From assembly GCA_938003545.1 (NCBI GenBank), contig CALKXY010000012.1:94486-158485 (forward strand): 64,000 nt of DNA, read 5' to 3'. The notes beneath the pieces were generated by a model. The model was not told the DNA's origin. It ran no database searches and saw only the letters and a list, made by a program, of their open reading frames with translations. Of the stretch, positions 1-8,300 are shown in pieces (the stretch's first letter is position 1; the number at the start of each line of letters is the position of its first letter). Both the position numbers and the translations under genes were made by a program. Source of the stretch: an uncultured Caulobacterales bacterium (GTDB lineage: Bacteria; Pseudomonadota; Alphaproteobacteria; Caulobacterales; Maricaulaceae).

Positions 1-560
1 GGTTCATCAAAACTCGGGAAAGCCTCACGCGCGCCAAGGGGTTCAAACTGCGTCAAGATATAAGCGTCTTCACCGCGGCGGACCTGGTAAGCAGAGTTGA
101 GGTTCTGATTATAGGGCGTAGCATATTCGAGCGTCAGGATGCCTTCGCCCGCTGGGATGTCGTCCTCTGCTGTCAAATATGCAATCCCAGACGGCGCATC
201 CGCGAGAGGCACAGCGTTGAATGTCAAAGAAACCGCCCCCCCATCGGCATAATCGATGCGCGCCGTAGAGACGGTCATTTCCTTGGCATGTATCCAAATA
301 CGATCTGCCTTTTCATTGACGGTCACATTAATCGCCACACGTCCCGTCATACCGTCCATTTGCGGATCAATGGTCATATCCACACGATAGCCTTTGGGCG
401 TAACTGTATCGGGCAATTGCGCGTGAGGGATAGCATTTACCGCTCGCGTGGCTGGGGTTTCAACGACGGGCTTAACATCCGCGATAGTCTCAGCCGCAGG
501 TTGACACGCCGCCAAAAGAACAGCCGCACTGGCCGCCGTCAAAAATTTCGAAAATCGCAT
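1..560 (-). CDS. M1 family metallopeptidase (aminopeptidase N-like), lipoprotein, 3' part outside window
   Basis: Only the first 186 codons are inside the window; the gene runs off the left edge. The start ATG (558-560) gives a lipoprotein signal MRFSKFLTAASAAVLLAACQ with lipobox LLAAC, so the mature protein should be membrane-anchored. The rest is the beta-rich N-terminal domain of M1 zinc aminopeptidases (PKGYRVDMTIDP near residue 60, YAxxGxxxLTxE-like strands). It ends in GAREAFPSFDEP, which matches the conserved A-R-x-x-F-P-x-F-D-E-P motif of the family. The HExxH zinc site would lie beyond the edge and cannot be checked. It is transcribed divergently from the CDF transporter, and an inverted repeat lies between the two. 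The family assignment is firm; the substrate is unknown. Confidence 0.88.
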   Translation of the reverse strand, partial: MRFSKFLTAASAAVLLAACQPAAETIADVKPVVETPATRAVNAIPHAQLPDTVTPKGYRVDMTIDPQMDGMTGRVAINVTVNEKADRIWIHAKEMTVSTARIDYADGGAVSLTFNAVPLADAPSGIAYLTAEDDIPAGEGILTLEYATPYNQNLNSAYQVRRGEDAYILTQFEPLGAREAFPSFDE

Positions 561-591
561 GATAGGGTCCTGATGCCGTGGTGTTTCGTTT

Positions 592-640
592 GACTTACCC
601 TAACCCCAAGGGAAAACTATTCCAATGCTTGGGGTAAGTC
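592..640. promoter_or_regulatory. Interrupted inverted repeat in the divergent M1 peptidase/CDF intergenic region
   Basis: GACTTACCC (592-600) is exactly inverted as GGGTAAGTC (632-640). A second, inner arm CCCCAAG (604-610) is inverted as CTTGGGG (628-634), so right-arm bases 632-634 are shared by both pairings. The repeat sits 32 nt upstream of the peptidase start and 79 nt upstream of the CDF start. It could be a shared operator or a leader hairpin; no regulator is encoded nearby. Confidence 0.4.
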
Positions 641-718
641 CGTGTTTATCGCCTGTTTCAGTCTCATATACGAAAATCAAACTCGCCTTTACGAAGGTTA
701 TGCTATAACACCCTTCGA

Positions 719-1738
719 ATGAGCGCGAATGGCGACATATCCGAAGCCCAGTTAACGGCAACCGCAGACGACCGTTTCGATCAACCCAATCGACGCGGAC
801 GGCCTGGACGCCTGCCGCCAGATCACTCGGCCATTATTACGCGGCGCATTACGGCTCTGGCCGTTGGCCTTGGTATTTTTATGGCAGTCGGGAAATTTTG
901 GCTTTGGGGACAAACGGGCAGCGTTGGCGTTCTTGCCTCCCTCGTCCATTCCGCATTAGATATTTTCGGAGCCGTTGCGAGCTTCATCGCTGTGCGCTTT
1001 GCCGCGCGCAAACCTAATCCAAACTACCGCTTTGGCTTTGGCAAGGCGGAGAGCTTTTCAGCCGTGTTTCAGGTTTGCTTGATCGTCGTAGGGGCATTTC
1101 ACCTCTTGCAAGAAGTCATCGGCCATGTCGGACATTCTCATCCCGTTACACAAAGCGGGCCCGCCATCATGATCTTGATGATATTTATCGCGCTCACGCT
1201 TTGGCTGATTATTGCGCAAAGTTGGGCCGTGCGCGCGACAGGCTCAATTGCAGTGAGAGGGGATCGCGCGCATTACATCGCTGACCTGCTGGCGAATATA
1301 TTCGTGATCATCGGCATCGCGCTGGCGAGTTATACGTCATTGAAATGGGCAGATGCTGTTGTTGGCGGTCTGATGGCCGTCTGGCTGTTATTCACAGCCG
1401 TTCAAATCGGGCGGCTAGCTTGGGGTCAATTGATGGACCGCGAGCTTAACCCTGATGAACGGCGCGCGATTGAACGACTGGCGATGGCAGATACGCAGGT
1501 TCGCGCCGTAACGGAACTCCGCACACGCGCCGCAGGCCCACATTTGCATATTCAAATGCGACTGGACCTAGATGAGACTTTATCTTTGTCGGATGCACAT
1601 GATATAATTTTGGGTGCTGAGCGCCGGATTATGGCCGCATTTCCAGCGGCAGACATCCTGATTCATCCCCATCCAGCAGGGTGCGGCCATGCGCATGGAA
1701 ACACCCGATTTCACACAGGTGAAATGCAGCCGCGTTAA
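719..1738 (+). CDS. Cation diffusion facilitator (CDF) family transporter
   Basis: A 339-residue inner-membrane divalent metal/proton antiporter of the CDF (cation efflux, FieF-like) family. It has a hydrophilic N-terminus of about 45 residues and then the six-helix membrane core. The two metal-site motifs are visible: HSALD in the second helix and HYIAD in the fifth, the H/D pairs typical of zinc, iron or manganese exporters. A C-terminal cytoplasmic domain of about 90 residues (LRTRAAGPHLHIQMRLDLD) follows the family's regulatory ferredoxin-like fold, and the tail is His-rich (HPHPAGCGHAHG). It stands alone, divergent from the M1 peptidase, with the GST-fold gene 37 nt downstream. The exported metal cannot be told from sequence. 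Confidence 0.9.
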   Translation: MSANGDISEAQLTATADDRFDQPNRRGRPGRLPPDHSAIITRRITALAVGLGIFMAVGKFWLWGQTGSVGVLASLVHSALDIFGAVASFIAVRFAARKPNPNYRFGFGKAESFSAVFQVCLIVVGAFHLLQEVIGHVGHSHPVTQSGPAIMILMIFIALTLWLIIAQSWAVRATGSIAVRGDRAHYIADLLANIFVIIGIALASYTSLKWADAVVGGLMAVWLLFTAVQIGRLAWGQLMDRELNPDERRAIERLAMADTQVRAVTELRTRAAGPHLHIQMRLDLDETLSLSDAHDIILGAERRIMAAFPAADILIHPHPAGCGHAHGNTRFHTGEMQPR

Positions 1739-1775
1739 GCCTTCATTTGCCATGTTGAGCTAAACCAGAGGTGAG

Positions 1776-2468
1776 ATGCGCACGCTTTATCATTTCCCCC
1801 TGCACCCGCCTTCTCGCATGGCTCGAATTACGCTTGCGGAGAAGAAGCTGAAGGTACGCGAAACGGTCATCAATCCGTGGGAACCCGATCCTGAATTTAT
1901 GGGGCTCACAGCAGAAGGTGCGCCGCCTGTCTTAATCGATCTAACACAGCATGGAACGCTGACGATCAGCGGTGCACGCGCCATCACAGAATATGCGAAT
2001 GATGGTTCTAAACGTCATCCCTTATTGTCCGAAGACCCATTTGAACGGGCCGAGGCGAGACGGCTTTGCGCGTGGTTTGACGGGCGGTTCACCGAAGAAG
2101 TCGACGCCTATATACTGGCTGAAAAAGTGGAACGTGCTGTTCTTTCACAATCACAATATGACGTCGGTACAGCGAATCCAGATGTCCTACGCGAAGGCCG
2201 GGCGAATTTAGCTGACCATTTGGACTATCTCTCCTCCCTTCTAGAAAAGCGAGATTGGCTCGCGGGGCGTAGATATTCATTGGGAGACATTTCCGCAGCC
2301 GCGCATATTTCATGCTTAGATTTTCTGGGCGAAATTTCTTGGCGAGATCAGCCTATCCTGAAAGATTGGTATCAAAAAATAAAATCACGTCCCGCGTTTC
2401 GGGGATTATTAGGCGACAGGCAACCCGGCCTGCGTGCGCCTCGACACTATACTGATCTGGATTTCTAG
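1776..2468 (+). CDS. fzlA: Glutathione S-transferase fold protein, probable FzlA (FtsZ-associated)
   Basis: A 230-residue GST-fold protein. The N-terminal thioredoxin-like domain (MRTLYHFPLHPPSRMARITL) lacks an obvious catalytic Cys, Ser or Tyr at the usual place. The remainder is the all-helical GST C-domain, with WLAGRRYSLGDISAAAHI as the N-capping-box region. Length, the LYH-P-P-SR start and the C-terminal tail HYTDLDF agree with what I remember of FzlA. FzlA is the GST-family protein that binds FtsZ filaments and is needed for constriction in Caulobacter; its tail is conserved. A generic stress GST is the alternative. queG starts 25 nt downstream, probably in the same transcript. The family is sure; the FzlA assignment is moderately sure. 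Confidence 0.75.
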   Translation: MRTLYHFPLHPPSRMARITLAEKKLKVRETVINPWEPDPEFMGLTAEGAPPVLIDLTQHGTLTISGARAITEYANDGSKRHPLLSEDPFERAEARRLCAWFDGRFTEEVDAYILAEKVERAVLSQSQYDVGTANPDVLREGRANLADHLDYLSSLLEKRDWLAGRRYSLGDISAAAHISCLDFLGEISWRDQPILKDWYQKIKSRPAFRGLLGDRQPGLRAPRHYTDLDF

Positions 2469-2493
2469 TCCGCTTTCATGCCAAAGGCCTCAC

Positions 2494-3525
2494 GTGACTG
2501 ATCCGCTTAAACATATGAAAGTGCGTGCGGCCAAACTTGGGTTCACGCAGCCCTTTGTCGTCGATCTAAAAAATTTCGGCCAAGCCCCCGCCGTAGGACT
2601 GCGCGAAGCCATAGCTGCGGGTCATCACGGATCAATGGCCTGGATGGCTGAGACAGAGCTGCGCAGATCACATCCTCAAAATTTGTGGCCAGAGGCAAAA
2701 TCTGCCGTCGTTCTGGGTATGAATTATGGGCCAGAGACAAACCCGATGGAAACATTGGCTCATCCCGAAGTCGGTACAATTTCAGTCTATGCCAGAGGCC
2801 GCGATTATCATGACTTGATGAAAGGACGCCTCAAAGAGCTTGCGGGATTATTGGCGCGAGATACGGGTGAGGACGTCAAAATTTTTGTCGATACGGCCCC
2901 TCTTATGGAAAAACCTCTCGCTATGGCGGCTGGTATGGGGTGGCAGGGCAAACATACGAACCTGGTTAGCCGAGACTTTGGATCTTGGTTATTTATCGGA
3001 TCAATATTGAGTGCCGCCGCCCTACCCGCAACCTCGCCTGAGTTAGACCATTGCGGATCCTGCCGATCGTGTCTGGACGCCTGCCCCACAAATGCCTTTC
3101 CTGCGCCTTACAAATTAGATGCGCGCCGCTGCATTTCTTACCTTACAATCGAACACGCAGGCCCTGTAGATATAGAACTGCGCACGGTAATGGGAAATCG
3201 AATTTACGGTTGCGATGACTGCTTGGCAGTATGCCCTTGGAACAAATTTGCGCAAGCCGGTCGCGAGACTAAACTCGCTGCCCGAGAAGATTTAAATGCC
3301 CCGGAATTGGCAGAGCTTGCCGCCTTGGGTGAAGACGGTTTCAGAAAGACATTTGCAGGATCGCCGATCAAACGGATCGGATGGGCTCGGTTTTTACGGA
3401 ATGTCCTCTACGCCATCGGTAATAGTGGCGACCCAAAACTGAAACCTATTGCGGAGGCTCATATTCATCATTCTGATGCTGTTTTAGCCGATGCCGCACA
3501 ATGGGCGTCCGCTCGCCTGAGTTAG
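2494..3525 (+). CDS. queG: Epoxyqueuosine reductase QueG
   Basis: Catalyses the last step of queuosine synthesis, the cobalamin-dependent reduction of epoxyqueuosine to queuosine in tRNA. The two [4Fe-4S] clusters are visible as CGSCRSCLDACP near residue 187 and CDDCLAVCPWN about 60 residues later. The N-terminal region (VYARGRDYHDLMKGRL, FVDTAPLMEKPLA) is the family's cobalamin-binding part. I chose the GTG at 2494, which gives 343 residues and does not overlap the upstream stop codon. An ATG at 2515 is also possible. A longer reading from 2434 would run through the end of the previous gene, and its extra residues do not look like QueG. Confidence 0.94.
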   Translation: MTDPLKHMKVRAAKLGFTQPFVVDLKNFGQAPAVGLREAIAAGHHGSMAWMAETELRRSHPQNLWPEAKSAVVLGMNYGPETNPMETLAHPEVGTISVYARGRDYHDLMKGRLKELAGLLARDTGEDVKIFVDTAPLMEKPLAMAAGMGWQGKHTNLVSRDFGSWLFIGSILSAAALPATSPELDHCGSCRSCLDACPTNAFPAPYKLDARRCISYLTIEHAGPVDIELRTVMGNRIYGCDDCLAVCPWNKFAQAGRETKLAAREDLNAPELAELAALGEDGFRKTFAGSPIKRIGWARFLRNVLYAIGNSGDPKLKPIAEAHIHHSDAVLADAAQWASARLS

Positions 3526-3601
3526 CTAAAGTTACGCGTGATTAAATTTTACTTGCGTTATAAAATTCACAACCCTAACGCTTTCCCATGGGGTTTAGGG
3601 G

Positions 3602-5038
3602 ATGAAATCCAACAGCGCGAAGCGTCTGAGGGAAGATCGTGGCAAGATACGATCATTAGGTCATGCGGACAAAGCCGCTTGGCGACCTCTTTCTAATGGC
3701 ATTCTGCTCGGCACACTCGGGCTTTATATTTTCTGGTTCATGTCCGACCCGCGTGTAGCTTTCAAAAGCCTGTTTGCAGGCATGGCGTGGTTGAGTGCGG
3801 GATTTGCCGTGATCCGCCTGATCTCTCTTTTGACAGCGAAACCACCTCATAGAGGCCTAGCTGAAGTCACAAATGACCTTCCGCATTATACAGTTCTGGT
3901 GCCGTTATTTCACGAAGCGCAGATGGTTGATCAACTCATGCGGGGTTTAGCGCAACTTCGCTATCCCCAAGATAAAATCGATATCGTCTTAATTACAGAA
4001 GACGTTGATCCCTTCACAACGCAAGCCGTCGCCCAAGCCTTACGTCCTCCTTTTCGCCATGTCATCGTTCCCAAAGGTACGCCACAAACCAAGCCTCGCG
4101 CCCTTAATTACGCCATGCAAAGCTCGCATGGAGAGTTCGTGACGATTTACGATGCTGAAGACAGGCCCCACCCAGATCAGTTATTGGCAGCCATTGCTGC
4201 GTTTCAAGCGCGGCCCGATTGGGCAGCTGTGCAAGCGCCATTGGATTACTTTAATCATTCCGACAATTGGTTGACCCGGCAATTTGCGTTGGAATATGCC
4301 GCGTTATTTCATGTGTGGGTGCCATTCCTGGTACGGCTTGGCCTTCCCTTCCCATTGGGCGGAACCAGTAACCATATGCGCCGCGCCCCGTTGGATGCCG
4401 TTGGCGGATGGGACGCACATAATGTGACAGAGGATGCAGACCTCTCATTCCGACTGGCCGCAAACGGACATAAAATTGGGTTCATTCATCCACCAACGCA
4501 AGAAGAAGCTGTTTCCATTTATCAAGACTGGAAATTGCAGCGCGCGCGATGGTTGAAAGGTTATATCCAAACGTGGGACGTTCACATGGCACGTCCTTTT
4601 GCGCCGGGTGGACTTAAAGGGGGGCTACGATTTGTAACCTTACAGCTCACACTCGGTCTGACTTTATTATCCGTGTTATTTTACACGCCTGTCGTTACAG
4701 GCTTACCCATCACTGCACTCCTCTTAATCTGGGTGGGAGTTCCACTGGACATAAGCCTGACATATGGGCTGACATTTGTGTTTTCGATTTCTGTTGGATG
4801 CCTCATTGGCGCAGTAGGTGCACAACGCGCCGGAAAACCAGAGCTTATACGATCTGTTGGTTCGATGCCATTTTACTGGATGCTCTTGTTCGGACCACTA
4901 TTGAAGGCGTGTAAAGAGTTACGCGGGCAACGGTTTCACTGGCACAAGACGCGTCATGGTGTTAGTCGGCCCGCCGATCACATAACTGCCCCGAAATCTG
5001 ACCTACCTCATGTCCCACTCCGACGACCTCTTGATTAG
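3602..5038 (+). CDS. Family 2 glycosyltransferase, membrane-bound, processive type
   Basis: A 478-residue protein with two N-terminal membrane helices (about residues 31-47 and 56-77), a GT-A catalytic domain and C-terminal helices (about 340-385, 394-412 and 425-445). The processive GT2 signature D,D,D,QxxRW is seen: LITEDVD at 130, YDAED at 183-187, TEDADLSFR at 277 and QRARW at 313. These place it near cellulose-synthase-like and polysaccharide synthases, but no PilZ domain or partner polymerisation genes are adjacent. The start lies in a hairpin (CCCTAA 3574-3579 and TTAGGG 3595-3600), and the Shine-Dalgarno-like AGGGG abuts the ATG, so translation may be poor or regulated. The 70-residue membrane gene overlaps its 3' end. 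The sugar and product are unknown. Confidence 0.85.
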   Translation: MKSNSAKRLREDRGKIRSLGHADKAAWRPLSNGILLGTLGLYIFWFMSDPRVAFKSLFAGMAWLSAGFAVIRLISLLTAKPPHRGLAEVTNDLPHYTVLVPLFHEAQMVDQLMRGLAQLRYPQDKIDIVLITEDVDPFTTQAVAQALRPPFRHVIVPKGTPQTKPRALNYAMQSSHGEFVTIYDAEDRPHPDQLLAAIAAFQARPDWAAVQAPLDYFNHSDNWLTRQFALEYAALFHVWVPFLVRLGLPFPLGGTSNHMRRAPLDAVGGWDAHNVTEDADLSFRLAANGHKIGFIHPPTQEEAVSIYQDWKLQRARWLKGYIQTWDVHMARPFAPGGLKGGLRFVTLQLTLGLTLLSVLFYTPVVTGLPITALLLIWVGVPLDISLTYGLTFVFSISVGCLIGAVGAQRAGKPELIRSVGSMPFYWMLLFGPLLKACKELRGQRFHWHKTRHGVSRPADHITAPKSDLPHVPLRRPLD

Positions 5039-5222
5039 TTTAATTGCCCTCGCCGTTTGTGGCGGCTTGGTCTTCGTTGGCTTTCGCCAGAACTTTAAGG
5101 AAAAGACAGAGTTTCGCCGTGTCAGACCGCCTTGGATGCTGATCGCTTTGGCCGCCATTAGCGTAGGGTTTATGGTGCTCGTCCACATCGCCAATTTATT
5201 CGGTTTAGAAACAGGCCGTTAA
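5010..5222 (+). CDS. Small conserved two-helix membrane protein
   Basis: A 70-residue protein with two predicted helices (about residues 6-24 and 44-65) separated by a short basic loop (NFKEKTEFRRVRPPW). It overlaps the 3' end of the glycosyltransferase by 29 nt in another frame, which suggests translational coupling. The RPPWMLIAL block and the HIANLFGLETGR tail look like those of a short uncharacterised protein I have seen in alphaproteobacteria, but I cannot name a function. Its TAA stop (5220-5222) falls within the T-tract of the terminator that serves the opposite strand. Confidence 0.72.
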   Translation: MSHSDDLLISLIALAVCGGLVFVGFRQNFKEKTEFRRVRPPWMLIALAAISVGFMVLVHIANLFGLETGR

Positions 5223-5256
5223 AAAAACACCGACACGCTCGAATGAGGTGTCGGTG
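5221..5256 (-). terminator. Intrinsic terminator of the giant-protein gene
   Basis: On the minus strand CACCGACAC (5256-5248) is followed after an 11-nt loop by GTGTCGGTG (5236-5228). This is a perfect 9-bp stem that can extend through CTC/GAG with one bulge. Seven T residues follow directly (5227-5221). It lies 87 nt past the giant gene's stop codon. The T-tract overlaps the stop codon of the convergent small membrane gene. Confidence 0.85.
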
Positions 5257-5297
5257 AAGTATCGCCCTGAAAAATAGGGAGGTCAGGGTTCTGATAA

Positions 5298-5318
5298 GCT
5301 CGGCCATGATAGCCGAGC
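5298..5318. other. Short perfect hairpin downstream of the giant gene
   Basis: GCTCGGC (5298-5304) and GCCGAGC (5312-5318) form a 7-bp stem with a 7-nt loop, between the giant gene's stop codon and its terminator. No T-tract follows on either strand, so it is more likely an mRNA 3'-end stability structure than a second terminator. Confidence 0.4.
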
Positions 5319-5342
5319 AAAAGTCTTAGTCTGCAGATTTAA

Positions 5343-8300
5343 TTACCCTGCAAGCGCGCGGAGCAAGGCATCTTGCGCCGTGTCAGCTTCCGCTAATTGT
5401 TCACGCAGTGCGATCGTCTCAAGTGCCATTTGCTGCTGCAAAGTTTGGCCTTGTGCATAAGCTTCACCGACTTGCGTAACCGTGCCTGTCCGCAGGTCGA
5501 CCTCGACAGTGGTCGACGTCGTGCGGCCATTATCAAGCAGCGCGCGAACTTGCAGACGGATCGTTTCCGTATCTAATGGACGCGCGACATCCATATAATC
5601 AGTGCCATTAGACCAATCGACCCAAGTCGGCAGTTGCGATCCATCCGCCATGCGGACATCCCAACTACGGACGGACACATCACTGACAGTGGAGAATGTG
5701 GAATCCAATGAAATGGTGACATTATGATCATAGGCGACCGCCTCAACAACCATATAGGCATTGTCATGGCCCATATCTGGAACTTGAACGACAACCATAC
5801 CGCCGCGGAAGTCACGATCACCGAACATACGGCCCATGTCATCTCGTGCATCTAACGCACGATCACGGAAGTAACGTTGCAGGTCGATAGGTTGACCTTC
5901 AAGGAACTCATATGGGTCGATCGGATACTCATTACCAGTTAGCGTATCAGGTACAATTGGTTCGATAAATCCATCCTCGTTCACTTGTAGTGTGAGGGTG
6001 ACCTCTGTCTCTCCACCTTCGCCGTCAGAGACTTTAACCGTGAAGACATAGGGATCATTTTGAGATTCAGTCGGAGACCCTGAAATAATACCGGTACTCG
6101 GATCGATCACAAGTCCAGGCGGTAAATCATCAGACGTATATGTCAGAACTTCGTCACCGTCTGGGTCTTCCGACACTGAACCGACATCAATACTGATCTC
6201 TTCACCCGCAACAGGCGGTGTGGTTGGCACGACAGGGGCGTCGACGATTGGCGCAGGGTTAGTGACATCTAATGTAAAGATGCTTTGTGTTGAAACACCC
6301 TGAGCATCTGTCGCTGTCACAGTGATCTCATATGGACCTGACACTGAGGCAGAATTGTCAACTGTGCCAGAAATAATACCCGTATCAGGATCAATACTGA
6401 GCCCATCTGGTAATCCAGTGACGCCATAGGTCACAACATCACCATCGGGATCAGTAAAGTTAGGCGCGGTCGGGATAGAAACATCAGCACTATCTTGGGT
6501 CGCGACATCTGGCAGCGGAGTCACAACTTCAGGAGCGATATTGTCAACCGTCCAGACAAACTCTGTCGAAACACTTGTTCCATCAGGATCTGTTGCTGTG
6601 ATCGTCACGTTGAAAGGACCATCCGCCGATGTCCCTGGCGGTAATGTGCCAGAGATAACACCTGTATTCGGATCGATCGTTAAACCCGTCGGTAGGCCGA
6701 CTGCTGTGAACACTAATGGATCACCATCAATGTCAGAGAACGGACCAGAGACTGGCACGCTGATCATATCACCGTCCAAATTGGTCTGTGGTGGCAGCGC
6801 AGGCTCACCTGGTGTGGCGGGTGTTACGACCGGCACGTCATTCACTGGCGTCACATCAAGGTTGACTGTAGCAATATCCGTTCCGCCCTCATCATCACTG
6901 ATCGTGTAAGTGAAGCTGTCTGGACCATTATAATCCGCAAGAGGATCATAGCTGACAGTGCCATCAGTATTCAGAGTTACAACTGCGCCGCTTGGCAACG
7001 TCGTCGGAACACCCGCAGTTACAGGCGTGCCATTGATCTCTGTGATCGTTAGCGCGTCTCCATCTGGATCGGAGTCATTGTCCAAGAGGTCGAGCGATGT
7101 TGGTGTATCTTCCACGACTGCAAGTACACCATCCGTTTCCGCCACAGGTGGCGGGTTAGAGATGTCATATGTGACATTCGTCGTGAACGTCTCACCACTT
7201 GGGTCGGTCACAGTCACCGGAATGACATATGTACCTGGATCCATCGGATCCCCACCTTGGCTGGCGTCTGGCGTAGGTGTGCCAGAGATAATACCTGTAT
7301 TTGGATCAAAGACGAGACCAGGTGGTAGATCGCTAGGATCGAGACTAATCGTCAACGGCTCCATCGGGTCTGGATCACCAAAATAAGGTGTTAAATCGAG
7401 CGGATCCGTTGGATCATTATCACCGCCTGTTTGAACCGGAATATAATTTTCTGGGTCTAATGGCGGAACAAATGGAGTCTCCGGATCTACAGGGAAGTTC
7501 GGATCGCTTGGGTCCGTCGGTGGCTGTGTTGGATCAACTGGAATTGGCGCATCATTTACAGGGCCAACATTAATCGTGACCGTCGCAACATCTGTGCCGC
7601 CTTCATTATCCGTCACCGTATAACCAAAGACCAACGTGCCCGAGAAGTCAGGTGTCGGTGTGAAGTCAACCGAACCGTCTGGACTGATTGTCAATTCGCC
7701 TTCTGGAAGAACCACGGGCGTTCCGATTGGCAATAGAGTGCCATCCGGCAGAGCCGCTGTATCAATGCTCAGAATATCACCATCGGCATCACTGTCACTC
7801 ATTGGAATAACATTGACGGAGATCGGTGTATCTTCGAGCGTTGAGAAAACATCATTCTCAGCAACAGGCGGTGTATTGACGATTGTGTAAGTCACAAAGG
7901 CCGACACATCTTCTCCGCCTGGGTCTGTTGCAATGACTTCTACGACATAAACGCCGTCAGAATTCGCGCCGCCTTGGGACGCATCTGCAGGCGGTGTGCC
8001 GCTGATAATACCCGTAGCTGGGTCAATGGTGAGACCCGGCGGAAGACCCGTTGCAGTATATGTCAACGGTTCTCCATCAACATCTGTAAAGATTGTCGAC
8101 ACGTCGAATGGCACTGAAGGGTCACTATCCGTACCTGTTTGGTCTACAAGTGGACCTGTTGTGATCGGGGCATCATTTGTACCTTCAATCGTAACAGTTA
8201 CAGTCGCTGTGTCCGTACCGCCTTCGCCGTCACTGATCATATATGTGATCGTGCTTGTGGCTGTTTCTCCAAGCTCAAGGGATTCATATTCGCCGTTCGG

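Noticed and set aside
2434..2493. A 20-codon extension of queG
   Set aside because: It overlaps the end of the GST-fold gene, and its residues do not resemble QueG N-termini.
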